Assembly (NCBI GenBank): GCA_016208545.1
Contig: JACQXU010000011.1
Location: 1 to 12,764 of the forward strand
DNA: 12,764 bases
Direction of reading: 5' to 3'
Origin: Candidatus Uhrbacteria bacterium
GTDB lineage: Bacteria; Patescibacteriota; Patescibacteriia; UBA9934; GWF2-40-263
The stretch's first letter is position 1; each line of letters starts with the position of its first letter. The position numbers and the translations under genes were made by a program. This document shows, in pieces, positions 1 through 7,090 of the stretch. Below the pieces are notes generated by a model, which was not told the origin of the DNA, ran no database searches, and was given only the letters and a program-made list of their open reading frames with translations.

Positions 1-693
1 GAAACTGGAAAAAAAATCACGCAATCTTCTGCGCCAACGGAATATGATGACCTTCACATCCCTCAAAATTTCCCTTCAGTTAAAATAATGTCGCCTGTTA
101 GTAATCAAACAGTCGGGAGATCGTTGACAGTGGAAGTTTCTGCATCAGCGCCGCGAAGAATTTCACGAGTTGAATTTTATGTAGATGGCGCATATTTTGG
201 ATCAGACGAAACAGATCCTTATCGAATTACAACCGAGCTTCCAAATTTAATCGGACTGGGCGTTCACTCTCTAAAATCAATTGCCTTCGACGATATTGAT
301 AACCAAGGTTCAGACACAGTCAGTATTCAAGTTTCTGAAAATTCTGCTGACGACACGCTTTCAATAATTGATCCAAAACACGGACAAACAATCGAGCGAA
401 CTTCCGAAATTTATACTATCGTCGTTTCAGTAAAAAAACCTGATGATTATTCTTCTTTGAGAGTTTATGTTGACCCGTCCGGCTCTGAAACGCGAAAATT
501 GATCGGGCAACAACTAAATCCATCAACTGTTTTTACAACGTTTGATTGGACTCTTCCTGAAAGCGGAACGTTTGCAATTTTTGTGGAAGGTACAACAAAA
601 CAAGGAACGCAAATTCAAACCGCAGGAATTCTTGTTACTGTTAAACAATCCAGCACAGAAGGTTCAACACAAAGCAACCTCCAACTTTTTTAA
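1..693 (+). CDS. C-terminal part of a secreted/cell-wall protein with two Ig-like domains (partial, 5' end outside window)
   Basis: The frame is open from base 1, so the first ATG in the frame (88) is internal and the gene starts upstream of the window. About 230 residues are visible. They form two beta-rich Ig-like modules: one around residues 20-113, with the typical 'VEFYVDG..FGSD...PY' and 'GVHSLKSIAFDD..N' motifs of bacterial Ig domains that follow cell-wall enzymes, and a second, more divergent one around residues 117-220. There is no membrane segment, sortase motif or catalytic motif in the visible part. In Patescibacteria such Ig tails commonly end class A penicillin-binding proteins (glycosyltransferase-transpeptidase), which is my best guess, but other surface proteins carry the same module. 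The stop codon TAA (691-693) overlaps the convergent livF stop by 3 nt, with no terminator between the two genes. Confidence 0.7.
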   Translation, partial: ETGKKITQSSAPTEYDDLHIPQNFPSVKIMSPVSNQTVGRSLTVEVSASAPRRISRVEFYVDGAYFGSDETDPYRITTELPNLIGLGVHSLKSIAFDDIDNQGSDTVSIQVSENSADDTLSIIDPKHGQTIERTSEIYTIVVSVKKPDDYSSLRVYVDPSGSETRKLIGQQLNPSTVFTTFDWTLPESGTFAIFVEGTTKQGTQIQTAGILVTVKQSSTEGSTQSNLQLF

Positions 694-1394
694 GACAGAT
701 ATGAATCGTGCATTATTTTTTCATCTGAAAGTTCTTTTGATGTTCCTGAAAAACGAATTTTCCCGTTTGAAAGCAAATATCCACGATCAACATAACGAAG
801 AGCCAGACGAACATTTTGCTCAACAATAAGAAGCGTCGTTCCTTCTTCTCGAATTTTTTGTAAAATCTGAAATACTTCGTGAGTAAGTTTTGGTGACAAA
901 CCCAAAGACGGTTCATCAAGCATGAGAAGTTTTGGACGCATCATGAGCGCTCGTCCGATCGCGAGCTGTTGCTGTTGTCCGCCTGATAAATTCCCTGCGA
1001 GTTCTCGTTTCTTCTCTTTCAAAGCTGGAAAAAGACCAAATACATATTCCAAACTTTCAACAAGTGTTTCTTTGTGATCAATTAAATAACCTCCAATTTC
1101 AAGATTTTCCTGCACTGTCATTGTTGGAAAAATAAGTCTGCCTTGAGGAACAAAGCCGACTCCATGTTCAATAAGCGTATAAGTCGGAAGTGAAGTTATG
1201 TCTTGAGCGTCAAACAAAATTCGGCCTTGAGTTTTATTTGCAAGACCAAAAATTGATTTAAGAATCGTAGATTTCCCAGCACCATTTGGACCGATAAGCA
1301 CAACAATTTCTCCAACATCAATTTGGATAGAGATGTTTTCAAGAACATGAAGTTGTCCGTAACCGGCCGAAAGATTTTCAATGTGAAGTAACAT
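690..1394 (-). CDS. livF: Branched-chain amino-acid-type ABC transporter ATP-binding protein LivF
   Basis: One of two cytoplasmic ATPase subunits of a LivFGHMK-type (HAAT family) importer; it hydrolyses ATP to drive uptake. With the start at 1394 the protein is 234 aa, the usual LivF size, and begins 'MLLHIENLSAGYG'. Motifs: Walker A GPNGAGKST (residues 35-43), Q-loop in 'VPQGR' (81-85), ABC signature LSGGQ (136-140), Walker B LLMLDEP (156-162). The switch position reads 'VEQN' (191-194) instead of a histidine, as is normal in LivF. The frame continues 26 codons upstream to an ATG at 1472, but that extension lies inside the preceding gene and matches nothing in the family, so 1394 is preferred. 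It overlaps the upstream UPF0462-like gene by 17 nt and is the last gene of the operon. No strong Shine-Dalgarno sequence is visible. Confidence 0.92.
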   Translation of the reverse strand: MLLHIENLSAGYGQLHVLENISIQIDVGEIVVLIGPNGAGKSTILKSIFGLANKTQGRILFDAQDITSLPTYTLIEHGVGFVPQGRLIFPTMTVQENLEIGGYLIDHKETLVESLEYVFGLFPALKEKKRELAGNLSGGQQQQLAIGRALMMRPKLLMLDEPSLGLSPKLTHEVFQILQKIREEGTTLLIVEQNVRLALRYVDRGYLLSNGKIRFSGTSKELSDEKIMHDSYLS

Positions 1395-1929
1395 ATGGAT
1401 AAAAATCGGGTTGATGAAAATCAGGTTTGTCTCCTGGCAAAGGACTGTATGCGAGAAATTGACCTGATGCAATCATAAAAGCGTTTAGCGCGCGCAGATT
1501 TTCCGGAATCATTTTCCACGGAATCGTAAATTCTGATACCCAAGTTTTTTCAGAAGTTTTTCTGAAACTTAAAACTGGATGAAAATTTATGTATTCATTT
1601 GATCGATGCCGAATACGATCAAAACCCAAAATAAGAAAATGCCCTCCAGCCCCAAGTTCGATTTCAAGATATTGATGCCCTGGACCCACTAAAAACAATT
1701 CAACGACATCAAAATTCCAAAGTCCTTCGACTCTGTTTCCGATCGGAATTTCTGGAGGAATGCTTTGATCGAGTAGGACTGGAGATTCTGCGCGCACATT
1801 AATTCCTTCAGAGACTGTTGAGAGATCAAACACTGCAAACACTCGATCATCAGGACACACGTCTCCATTCCAAAGATGATCAACGCGCAATGATAACTTG
1901 TCAGGTTGTTTTGGAATTGTGAGTGTCAT
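1378..1929 (-). CDS. UPF0462 (C4orf33-like) protein inserted in the liv operon
   Basis: Predicted soluble 183-aa protein without signal peptide or membrane segment. From memory of the family, it resembles UPF0462/C4orf33: an early 'DHLWNGD' (17-23), the block 'LWNFDVVELFL' (70-80) followed by 'QYLEIELGAGGHFLIL' (86-101), and a late 'KPDFHQPDFYPY' (168-179), matching animal C4orf33 'LWDYEVVEAFF...QYLEVEL...H' and 'KPDFHCLEYF'. The fold is probably a beta-sandwich akin to carbohydrate-binding/DOMON-type modules (inference). The molecular function of the family is not known to me. Its ATG overlaps the livG stop as ATGA, and its 3' end overlaps the livF start by 17 nt, so it should be translated with the ATPase genes. 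Composition matches its neighbours. I am fairly sure of the gene, moderately sure of the family and unsure of the role. Confidence 0.75.
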   Translation of the reverse strand: MTLTIPKQPDKLSLRVDHLWNGDVCPDDRVFAVFDLSTVSEGINVRAESPVLLDQSIPPEIPIGNRVEGLWNFDVVELFLVGPGHQYLEIELGAGGHFLILGFDRIRHRSNEYINFHPVLSFRKTSEKTWVSEFTIPWKMIPENLRALNAFMIASGQFLAYSPLPGDKPDFHQPDFYPYVTSH

Positions 1930-2669
1930 ATATTTATTCCGAGATACGCTTCAAGAACAGACTTATCTGACAACACTTTTACTGGTGTTCCTTGCGCAAG
2001 CACATCGCCTTGATCCATCACAATCACAGTATCAGCAATCGAACGCACAAAATCCATATCGTGCTCAATCACAAAAATAGTTTCACCTTTGGATTTAAGT
2101 TTTTTAAGAAGTTCTTTTAATGTGTCACGCAAAACAGGATTAACGCCAGCCACTGGTTCATCGAGCATTAAAAATGTGTGGTTGTTTAAAAGCGCTCGAG
2201 CTAAATCAAAAAGTTTTTGTTGACCGTATGAAAGATCTGTCACGATAGTCGACGGATCTTTTTTAAGTCCGACAAAATCCATCATTTCACGAATGCGATT
2301 TTTTTCTTGAGCGTCGCCTTCAATGCCGCGCATAAACATTTTAAAAAACTTGTCATCATCTTCACGAAGCGCTATTAGCAAATTATCCTCGATGCTCAAA
2401 TTTCGAAACATTCTGGAAAGCTGAAATGTGCGTGAAATTCCAAGACGAGATCGTTTCCAAATTGGGAGATTATTGATATTTTGTTTTTGAAAAAAAATCT
2501 CACCTTTGTCTGGATTAAAAAAACCGGAAACTAAATTAAAAACTGTTGTTTTTCCGGCGCCGTTTGGACCAATAAGAGCGGTAATGCAACTTTCTTCAAT
2601 TTCAAATGAACAGTTTTTTACTGCTTGAACGCCGCCAAATGATTTTGAAATGTTTTGAAGTTTTAACAT
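1926..2669 (-). CDS. livG: Branched-chain amino-acid-type ABC transporter ATP-binding protein LivG
   Basis: Second ATPase subunit of the liv-type importer, pairing with LivF under the LivH/LivM permeases. It is 247 aa, typical for LivG. Motifs in order: Walker A GPNGAGKTT (34-42), 'ISRTFQLSRMF' with the Q-loop glutamine (Q83), signature LSYGQ (146-150), Walker B FLMLDEP (166-172), and a proper switch histidine in 'VIEHDMDFV' (H203), followed by 'GDVLAQGTP'. LSYGQ in place of LSGGQ is common in LivG. The start codon lies 3 nt after the livM stop, and the stop overlaps the next gene as ATGA, so translational coupling is likely on both sides. Confidence 0.95.
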   Translation of the reverse strand: MLKLQNISKSFGGVQAVKNCSFEIEESCITALIGPNGAGKTTVFNLVSGFFNPDKGEIFFQKQNINNLPIWKRSRLGISRTFQLSRMFRNLSIEDNLLIALREDDDKFFKMFMRGIEGDAQEKNRIREMMDFVGLKKDPSTIVTDLSYGQQKLFDLARALLNNHTFLMLDEPVAGVNPVLRDTLKELLKKLKSKGETIFVIEHDMDFVRSIADTVIVMDQGDVLAQGTPVKVLSDKSVLEAYLGINI

Positions 2670-2672
2670 ACG

Positions 2673-3533
2673 TTAATCCAAATCAGCTCTTCCAATAATC
2701 CCCTTTGGCCTAAACAAAATCACAACAAGTAAAACAATCATAAACAAAATAACGCGCATTGGACCGATCATTGTTGACGGAAGTGAGAGAAATCTAAGCG
2801 ACTCCGAAACTGCAAAAACAATTACAACGCCAAGAATTGACCCGCGAAGCGAAGCAAGTCCGCCAATCACAACAGCGGCAAGCGCAACAACGAGCGGATC
2901 AAGCCAAAAACTCGCAGGATTTATGAAACGAATAAAATGCGCCATAAGAACTCCTGCAATTCCAACAAAAAATCCTGAAAGTGTCATTGCAGTCATTTTC
3001 GCTCGATCAATGTTTTTCCCTAAACTCTCCGCAACAAGTTCGTCATCGCGAATTGCTTCTAGCACTCGTCCAAACGGTGACTTTGTAACTTTTTCAAGAA
3101 TAAAAAAAGTCACAAGAGCCGCAATAAAAGTCAAAATTAAAAAAGAGTTGGGTTCTGTAAATCCTTCAGGACGGAGGATCCCTCTGATTCCAAGAGTGCC
3201 TCTGGTCATGTCTGTCCAATTTATAAAAATTGCGCCAGTCACAAACAAAAAACCAAGTGTGAGAAGCGCAAAATAATCGTCTTTTATTTTTCGGCTTGGG
3301 ATTGAAAGCAAAGCGCCGATGATCGCACACAAAATTCCTGCTGATAAAATCGCAAAAACAAATGGCCAATCAAATTTAGTCGTTAAAATCGCTGAAGTGT
3401 ACGCGCCAATACCAAAAAGTCCAATGTGGCCGAAGTTAACCAAACCTGTGTATCCCATCGCCAAATTAAGCGACATAACAATTATCGCGTAAATGCAGAC
3501 GAGTGTAAGTATGTAAATTAAAAATGGAAACAT
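2673..3533 (-). CDS. livM: Branched-chain amino-acid-type ABC transporter permease LivM
   Basis: Integral membrane permease subunit, 286 aa with about eight hydrophobic segments. Family hallmarks: 'SLNLAMGYTGLVNFGHIGLFGIGAYT' (21-46), typical of the LivM/LivH superfamily, the cytoplasmic coupling region 'FGRVLEAIRDDELVAESLG' (154-172) that docks on the ATPases, and the C-terminal 'RPKGIIG'. It is shorter than E. coli LivM (about 425 aa) because the N-terminal extension is absent, which is normal for many bacterial LivM proteins. It starts 3 nt after livH and ends 3 nt before livG, so it is one cistron of a compact operon. Confidence 0.94.
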   Translation of the reverse strand: MFPFLIYILTLVCIYAIIVMSLNLAMGYTGLVNFGHIGLFGIGAYTSAILTTKFDWPFVFAILSAGILCAIIGALLSIPSRKIKDDYFALLTLGFLFVTGAIFINWTDMTRGTLGIRGILRPEGFTEPNSFLILTFIAALVTFFILEKVTKSPFGRVLEAIRDDELVAESLGKNIDRAKMTAMTLSGFFVGIAGVLMAHFIRFINPASFWLDPLVVALAAVVIGGLASLRGSILGVVIVFAVSESLRFLSLPSTMIGPMRVILFMIVLLVVILFRPKGIIGRADLD

Positions 3534-3536
3534 AAT

Positions 3537-4406
3537 TTATCTAAATCGTTTAAGGCCAAAAATTCCTTGCGGTCGTAAAAGCAGAAAAAAGAAAAGTAAT
3601 ACAAACGTGATTGAATTTTTCCAACCTGCTCCAAAATACCAAACAGCAATCTGTTCAAATAATCCAACAAGAAACGCTCCAAAAATTGCGCCGTTTATTG
3701 ATCCAACTCCGCCGATCACCATTGCTGTAAATCCTTTGAGAGCAAGATACACTCCCATATTCGGATCAAGATTGAATTCAAGTCCAATCAAAATTCCTGC
3801 GATCGAGGCAAGTAGTGATCCAATTCCAAAAGACAAACGGCGAATTTGGCGAGTGTTGATTCCCATAATTGAAGCGACTTCATCATTATCAGCGGTTGCG
3901 CGCATTGCTTTTCCAAATTTTGTGTATTTCACAATTGCCGAAAGCAAAATTAACAAAAGACAAGAAATTACAATCAAAATAATCTGCATCAAAGTTATAT
4001 TCAACTGATCAAACCTGTAAACTGTTGTTTGAATTCCGAAAGTTTTTAAACTTGTATTAAAAATAAGAATGATTGATGAGGTTCCGAGCATTAGAAGCGC
4101 GATTGTTGAGATGAGATATGCCAAACGTTTTGCATGACGCTTGCGTTGTTCTTCATAAATAAGTTCATTCATAAGAAGCCCAACCGCAACACTTCCTAAA
4201 ATTGAAAGAAAAACTCCGAGTATTGGAGACAGTCCTTGTTCAATCCAAACAAAATGAAAAATGTACGCGCCAAACAAAATCACGACTCCGTGCGCAAGGT
4301 GAAAAATTCGGCTTGTAGCGTAAATAAAAGTAAGACCTGACGCAACAAGCGCGTAAACCGATCCAGCGATAATGGCATTTATGAAAATTTGAGCTATGAT
4401 CCACAT
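3537..4406 (-). CDS. livH: Branched-chain amino-acid-type ABC transporter permease LivH
   Basis: Membrane permease partner of LivM, 289 aa with about eight transmembrane segments. Recognisable blocks: N-terminal 'GSVYALVASGLTFIYATSRIFHLAHG' (15-40), the coupling helix region 'FGKAMRATADNDEVASIMGI' (164-183), 'VIGGVGSINGAIFGAFLVG' and the C-terminal 'LRPQGIFG'. It is the first gene of livH-livM-livG-UPF0462-livF. Upstream lies a 311-nt gap with a terminator and a large quasi-palindrome that separates it from livK, so this operon probably has its own promoter between the palindrome (4469) and the start codon. No strong Shine-Dalgarno sequence is visible before ATG 4406. Confidence 0.94.
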   Translation of the reverse strand: MWIIAQIFINAIIAGSVYALVASGLTFIYATSRIFHLAHGVVILFGAYIFHFVWIEQGLSPILGVFLSILGSVAVGLLMNELIYEEQRKRHAKRLAYLISTIALLMLGTSSIILIFNTSLKTFGIQTTVYRFDQLNITLMQIILIVISCLLLILLSAIVKYTKFGKAMRATADNDEVASIMGINTRQIRRLSFGIGSLLASIAGILIGLEFNLDPNMGVYLALKGFTAMVIGGVGSINGAIFGAFLVGLFEQIAVWYFGAGWKNSITFVLLFFFLLLRPQGIFGLKRFR

Positions 4407-4468
4407 ACCCGGTAGGACAACAATAATATTTAATTTGTAAGTGTTTCTTTGACTGACATTGTTACGAC

Positions 4469-4651
4469 TATAGTCATCACATTATGAAATGGGACTTTAG
4501 ACGACTTGCATGTGGATGGGATGCGAAGTCCTGCAGAAAGATAAAACCGCAAATGTATCAGTAGATACATTGAGGATTTTATCTTGCGAAGGACAAGCAG
4601 ACCGCCACAGGCAAGGATGGATAAATCCTATTTCATAATGTGATGACTATA
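4469..4651. repeat. Structured quasi-palindromic repeat element, copy A
   Basis: A 183-nt segment folds almost end to end. Outer arm: 4469-4490 is perfectly complementary to 4630-4651 (22 bp). The pairing continues imperfectly through GGACTT (4492-4497), then 4505-4515 with 4605-4615 (one A.G mismatch), 4528-4532 (GTCCT) with 4590-4594 (AGGAC), 4538-4546 with 4577-4585, and a terminal hairpin 4552-4559/4564-4571 with loop AGTA. The unpaired internal loops include GCGAA / AGCAG motifs and a 5x5 loop CCGCA / GAGGA. The same architecture and loop sequences recur at 9327-9503 with compensatory stem changes. It has no coding capacity and no T-tract that would make it a simple terminator. Its nature (structured RNA, mobile hairpin or protein-binding cruciform) is unknown. 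Confidence 0.85.
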
Positions 4652-4671
4652 CCAACTTGACTATTCTATGT

Positions 4672-4703
4672 AAAAAACAAAAAACCCGCAAATAAACGCG
4701 GGT
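4672..4703 (-). terminator. Rho-independent terminator of livK (possibly bidirectional)
   Basis: The inverted repeat ACCCGC (4684-4689) / GCGGGT (4698-4703) has an 8-nt loop. On the minus strand it is followed by a T-rich tract (complement of 4672-4683), 15 nt downstream of the livK stop codon. A T-rich run (4704-4716) also follows it on the plus strand, so it could stop transcription both ways. Confidence 0.85.
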
Positions 4704-4717
4704 CTTTTTATTTTTTC

Positions 4718-5908
4718 TTACGGCGTATAAGCTCCCAGATCTTGTTGTTCACCATTTACAATGTGTTTGATGTGATAACCGATAATTGGATCACCAAACT
4801 CATCAAACGAAGTGTCTCCAAGCGCACCAGGCCAATTTTCAACTTCATACAGCCAATCACGAACAGCTTTTTGATCAGTTCCGACTTTCTCAAATGCATC
4901 TTTCAACATATAGATTTGATCATAAGCCGCGGCCATGTAAGCTGGAAATTCTGGAGCATGATCGTAAGCCCCTTGAAAATTTTCAAGAAAACGTTTGGTA
5001 ACTGGGCGAGACGCATCAAGTTCTGGAGTTGGTGAGTAAACATCCGCATACAAAGCTTTGTTTTCAGAGATTGTATCTGAACCAAGCATTGTGTCAGAAA
5101 CCAATATGACTGCTTTAAATCCATTTTCTTTTAACTGCTTTAATATCTGAACACCTGTTACTGGAGTTTGAGGAACAACATAAAGCGAATCAGGACTTGC
5201 GGACTTTAATTTCAGAATTTGTGTTCGGAAATCTGTGTCTCCTGTGTTGTATGTTTCATCTCCTACAACTTCTGCGCCGAATTCTTTTGAAGCTGTTGTA
5301 AAAGAACCTCTCAAACCTTGAGCATAATCAGTTTGTTCTGAAATAACAGCAACTTTTTTTGCAGACAGTTGTTTAATGACGTAAGAAGCTATCACGCGTC
5401 CTGCCATTGCGTCAGATGGGTAAGATCGGAACACTAAATCTCCTGCTGTTGTAAGATCAGGACTGCTTGCCGCGGCGGAAAAAAGCATTACTCCAGCTGG
5501 CTCTGTTAAAGCCGCTGCCGCAAGAGCCGCGCCGGAACAATCACCACTGACAATATAGGAAATTTTATCAACCTCAATCAATTTTTGAGCGGCCGCGCCT
5601 CCGTCTTGAGGGTTGCATTTTGAATCTTCCCAAACAAGCTGAAGTTGGTGACCATCTACCCCGCCCGCCGCGTTAATCTCGTTGACAGCGAGCATTGTCG
5701 CGTTCTGAAGTGGAATTCCATAAACAGCTCCTTCTCCTGTGAGAGTATCCATCGCTCCAAGCACGATTGGACCATCTGGAATTTCAACAGCAGCTTTTTC
5801 TTCCGCTGGCGACACAGGCGCTTCTGGCGCTGGTTTTGAAAAATACACAATACCGAGAACCACGATAACAATCGCGATTACCCACAAAATCGCATTATTG
5901 GATTTCAT
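4718..5908 (-). CDS. livK: Branched-chain amino-acid-type ABC transporter substrate-binding protein, membrane-anchored
   Basis: Type 1 periplasmic-binding-fold receptor (LivJ/LivK, ANF-receptor-like), 396 aa, that would deliver ligand to LivHM. Residues 6-22 are a single hydrophobic helix followed by a Pro/Ala/Glu-rich linker (25-45). No lipobox cysteine follows, so it is probably an uncleaved N-terminal anchor rather than a lipoprotein. The ligand-binding part begins at about residue 47 with 'IVLGAMDTLTGEGAVYG' and contains 'GGVDGHQLQLVWEDSKC' and 'SGDCSG'. Cys98 and Cys124 have nearly the same spacing as the disulfide of E. coli LivJ (inference by analogy). The substrate cannot be told from sequence alone. 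It lies 45 nt behind dnaN, the gap being a heptamer array that touches the ATG; no promoter space is evident, so read-through from dnaA-dnaN is possible. It is separated from livHMGF by a terminator. Confidence 0.9.
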   Translation of the reverse strand: MKSNNAILWVIAIVIVVLGIVYFSKPAPEAPVSPAEEKAAVEIPDGPIVLGAMDTLTGEGAVYGIPLQNATMLAVNEINAAGGVDGHQLQLVWEDSKCNPQDGGAAAQKLIEVDKISYIVSGDCSGAALAAAALTEPAGVMLFSAAASSPDLTTAGDLVFRSYPSDAMAGRVIASYVIKQLSAKKVAVISEQTDYAQGLRGSFTTASKEFGAEVVGDETYNTGDTDFRTQILKLKSASPDSLYVVPQTPVTGVQILKQLKENGFKAVILVSDTMLGSDTISENKALYADVYSPTPELDASRPVTKRFLENFQGAYDHAPEFPAYMAAAYDQIYMLKDAFEKVGTDQKAVRDWLYEVENWPGALGDTSFDEFGDPIIGYHIKHIVNGEQQDLGAYTP

Positions 5909-5950
5909 AATCTTAGATGTTAAATGTTAAATGTCAGTTGTCAGATGTCA
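5909..5950 (-). repeat. Six-unit heptanucleotide tandem array abutting the livK start codon
   Basis: Read on the minus strand from 5950 down to 5909, the sequence is exactly six 7-mers of the form T(G/A)A(C/G)A(T/A)(C/T): first TGACATC, then variants, and last TAAGATT. The next base is the A of the livK ATG (5908). The array fills almost the whole dnaN-livK gap (5909-5953), leaving no Shine-Dalgarno motif. Confidence 0.85.
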
Positions 5951-5953
5951 AAC

Positions 5954-7090
5954 TCAAGCTTTAATCGGCATCAAAACATACCGATACGCTTCTATTTTGC
6001 CTTCTGGTGAAAGAAGACATGGATTTGAAGCATCAATCATCTCAAAATTTACACGGTCACTATCCATTGCCTGAAGTCCGTCTAAAAGATAACGGTAGTT
6101 TATTGTAACAGTATTTTTTTGTCCAATAAGTTCTGCCTCGCAAGAACTTGAATTTTGTCCACGTACAGAATCTGTGGCTTGTGCCTCAACAATACTATTT
6201 TGTGGGTCAAATTGTAAAGTAACGTCAAATAGCCCATTTTTTGAGAATAAACTGGCAGCTTTCACAGATTTTAAAAAATCCTCGCGATCCAAAATAGCCT
6301 TTGTTTGAAATTGTTTTGGTATAATTTGCTCGTAATCTGGATAACTTTCATCAATAACTCTTGAAATAAGCTCCACTGGTCCATAAACAAACAAAGCTTG
6401 GTTTTGTGCTAATTGTAGCGAAATTGTTGACGGAAGATCAACTTCATCTTTAAAAACCGAAAGTATACGACTAACTTCAGAAAGCGTCCTTGCTGGAACC
6501 ACAACTTGTTTTTCCTCTGTAATTTCACTTGTAACAGGAATTATTTTTTCAGAAAGTCTGTACGAATCAGTTGAAGCCATTTTTAGTCTCCCTTCTCCAT
6601 TAAACTGAAAAAACTGCATCAAAACTCCTGTGAGCTCTGGGCGTGACTCATTGGTCGCAACAGAAAATAAAACCTGTAATAATCCACGTTTAAATTCATC
6701 AACAGGAATTTTGAATAAATTATCTCCTTCAACTTTTGGAACAAGTGGAAATTCAGAAGCTGATAATCCGTTTATTTTTGTTTTATATTTTCCACATTCA
6801 ATATGCATTGAATCGTTTTCAGTTTCGATATGAATCGTTTCGTTTGGTAAAAGTGAAACATAATCAAAAAAAAGTTTTGATGGAATTGTATTTTCTCCAG
6901 TCTCCTCAATTTTTCCTCGAACAGTGCAATGGACTGCCAATTCTAAATTTGTTGATGTAAAACGAACCGTTCCGCCTTCAGCTTTAATAAGAACATTTTG
7001 AAGGATTGGAAGATTAACATTTTTTGTCATTAAATGACTTGTAATGCTCAGTCCTTGATGAAGATTTTCTTTTGTACAAGAGAGTTTCAT
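5954..7090 (-). CDS. dnaN: DNA polymerase III beta subunit (sliding clamp)
   Basis: Forms the ring-shaped homodimer that tethers the replicative polymerase to DNA. It is 378 aa, close to the usual 365-380, and spans the three repeated clamp domains. Recognisable parts: N-terminal 'LHQGLSITSHLMTKNVNLPILQNVLI' (11-36), 'FTSTNLELAV' (44-53), and the C-terminal 'YLLDGLQAMDSD' and 'YRVLMPIKA', which end as clamps usually do (M-P-hydrophobic). A Shine-Dalgarno-like AGGTG lies about 7 nt before ATG 7090, so canonical initiation exists in this genome. It follows dnaA in the same direction, as in the standard dnaA-dnaN unit, but recF and gyrB are absent downstream and livK comes next. Confidence 0.97.
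   Translation of the reverse strand: MKLSCTKENLHQGLSITSHLMTKNVNLPILQNVLIKAEGGTVRFTSTNLELAVHCTVRGKIEETGENTIPSKLFFDYVSLLPNETIHIETENDSMHIECGKYKTKINGLSASEFPLVPKVEGDNLFKIPVDEFKRGLLQVLFSVATNESRPELTGVLMQFFQFNGEGRLKMASTDSYRLSEKIIPVTSEITEEKQVVVPARTLSEVSRILSVFKDEVDLPSTISLQLAQNQALFVYGPVELISRVIDESYPDYEQIIPKQFQTKAILDREDFLKSVKAASLFSKNGLFDVTLQFDPQNSIVEAQATDSVRGQNSSSCEAELIGQKNTVTINYRYLLDGLQAMDSDRVNFEMIDASNPCLLSPEGKIEAYRYVLMPIKA

Larger units (their letters stand above)
4407..4717. other. Intergenic gap between livK and livH (311 nt)
   Basis: No coding sequence is supported here. From left to right it holds an AT-rich leader of livH (4407-4468) that should contain the livH promoter, the quasi-palindromic element copy A (4469-4651), a short AT-rich spacer (4652-4671) and the livK terminator (about 4672-4703). 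Confidence 0.75.

Noticed and set aside
1395..1472. Longer livF start at 1472 giving a 26-residue N-terminal extension
   Set aside because: The extension lies wholly inside the UPF0462-like gene in another frame and does not resemble any LivF N-terminus. The internal ATG at 1394 gives the exact family start.
4469..4651. Reading the quasi-palindrome as a plain Rho-independent terminator, an integron attC site or a CRISPR unit
   Set aside because: No T-tract follows the stem, and the fold is 180 nt with conserved internal loops. There are no attC core GTTRRRY sites. There are only two distant copies and no regular spacers.
5909..5950. Interpreting the heptamer array as a CRISPR or an operator array
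   Set aside because: Units are contiguous 7-mers without spacers and without dyad symmetry, so neither model fits. They are kept as tandem repeats.
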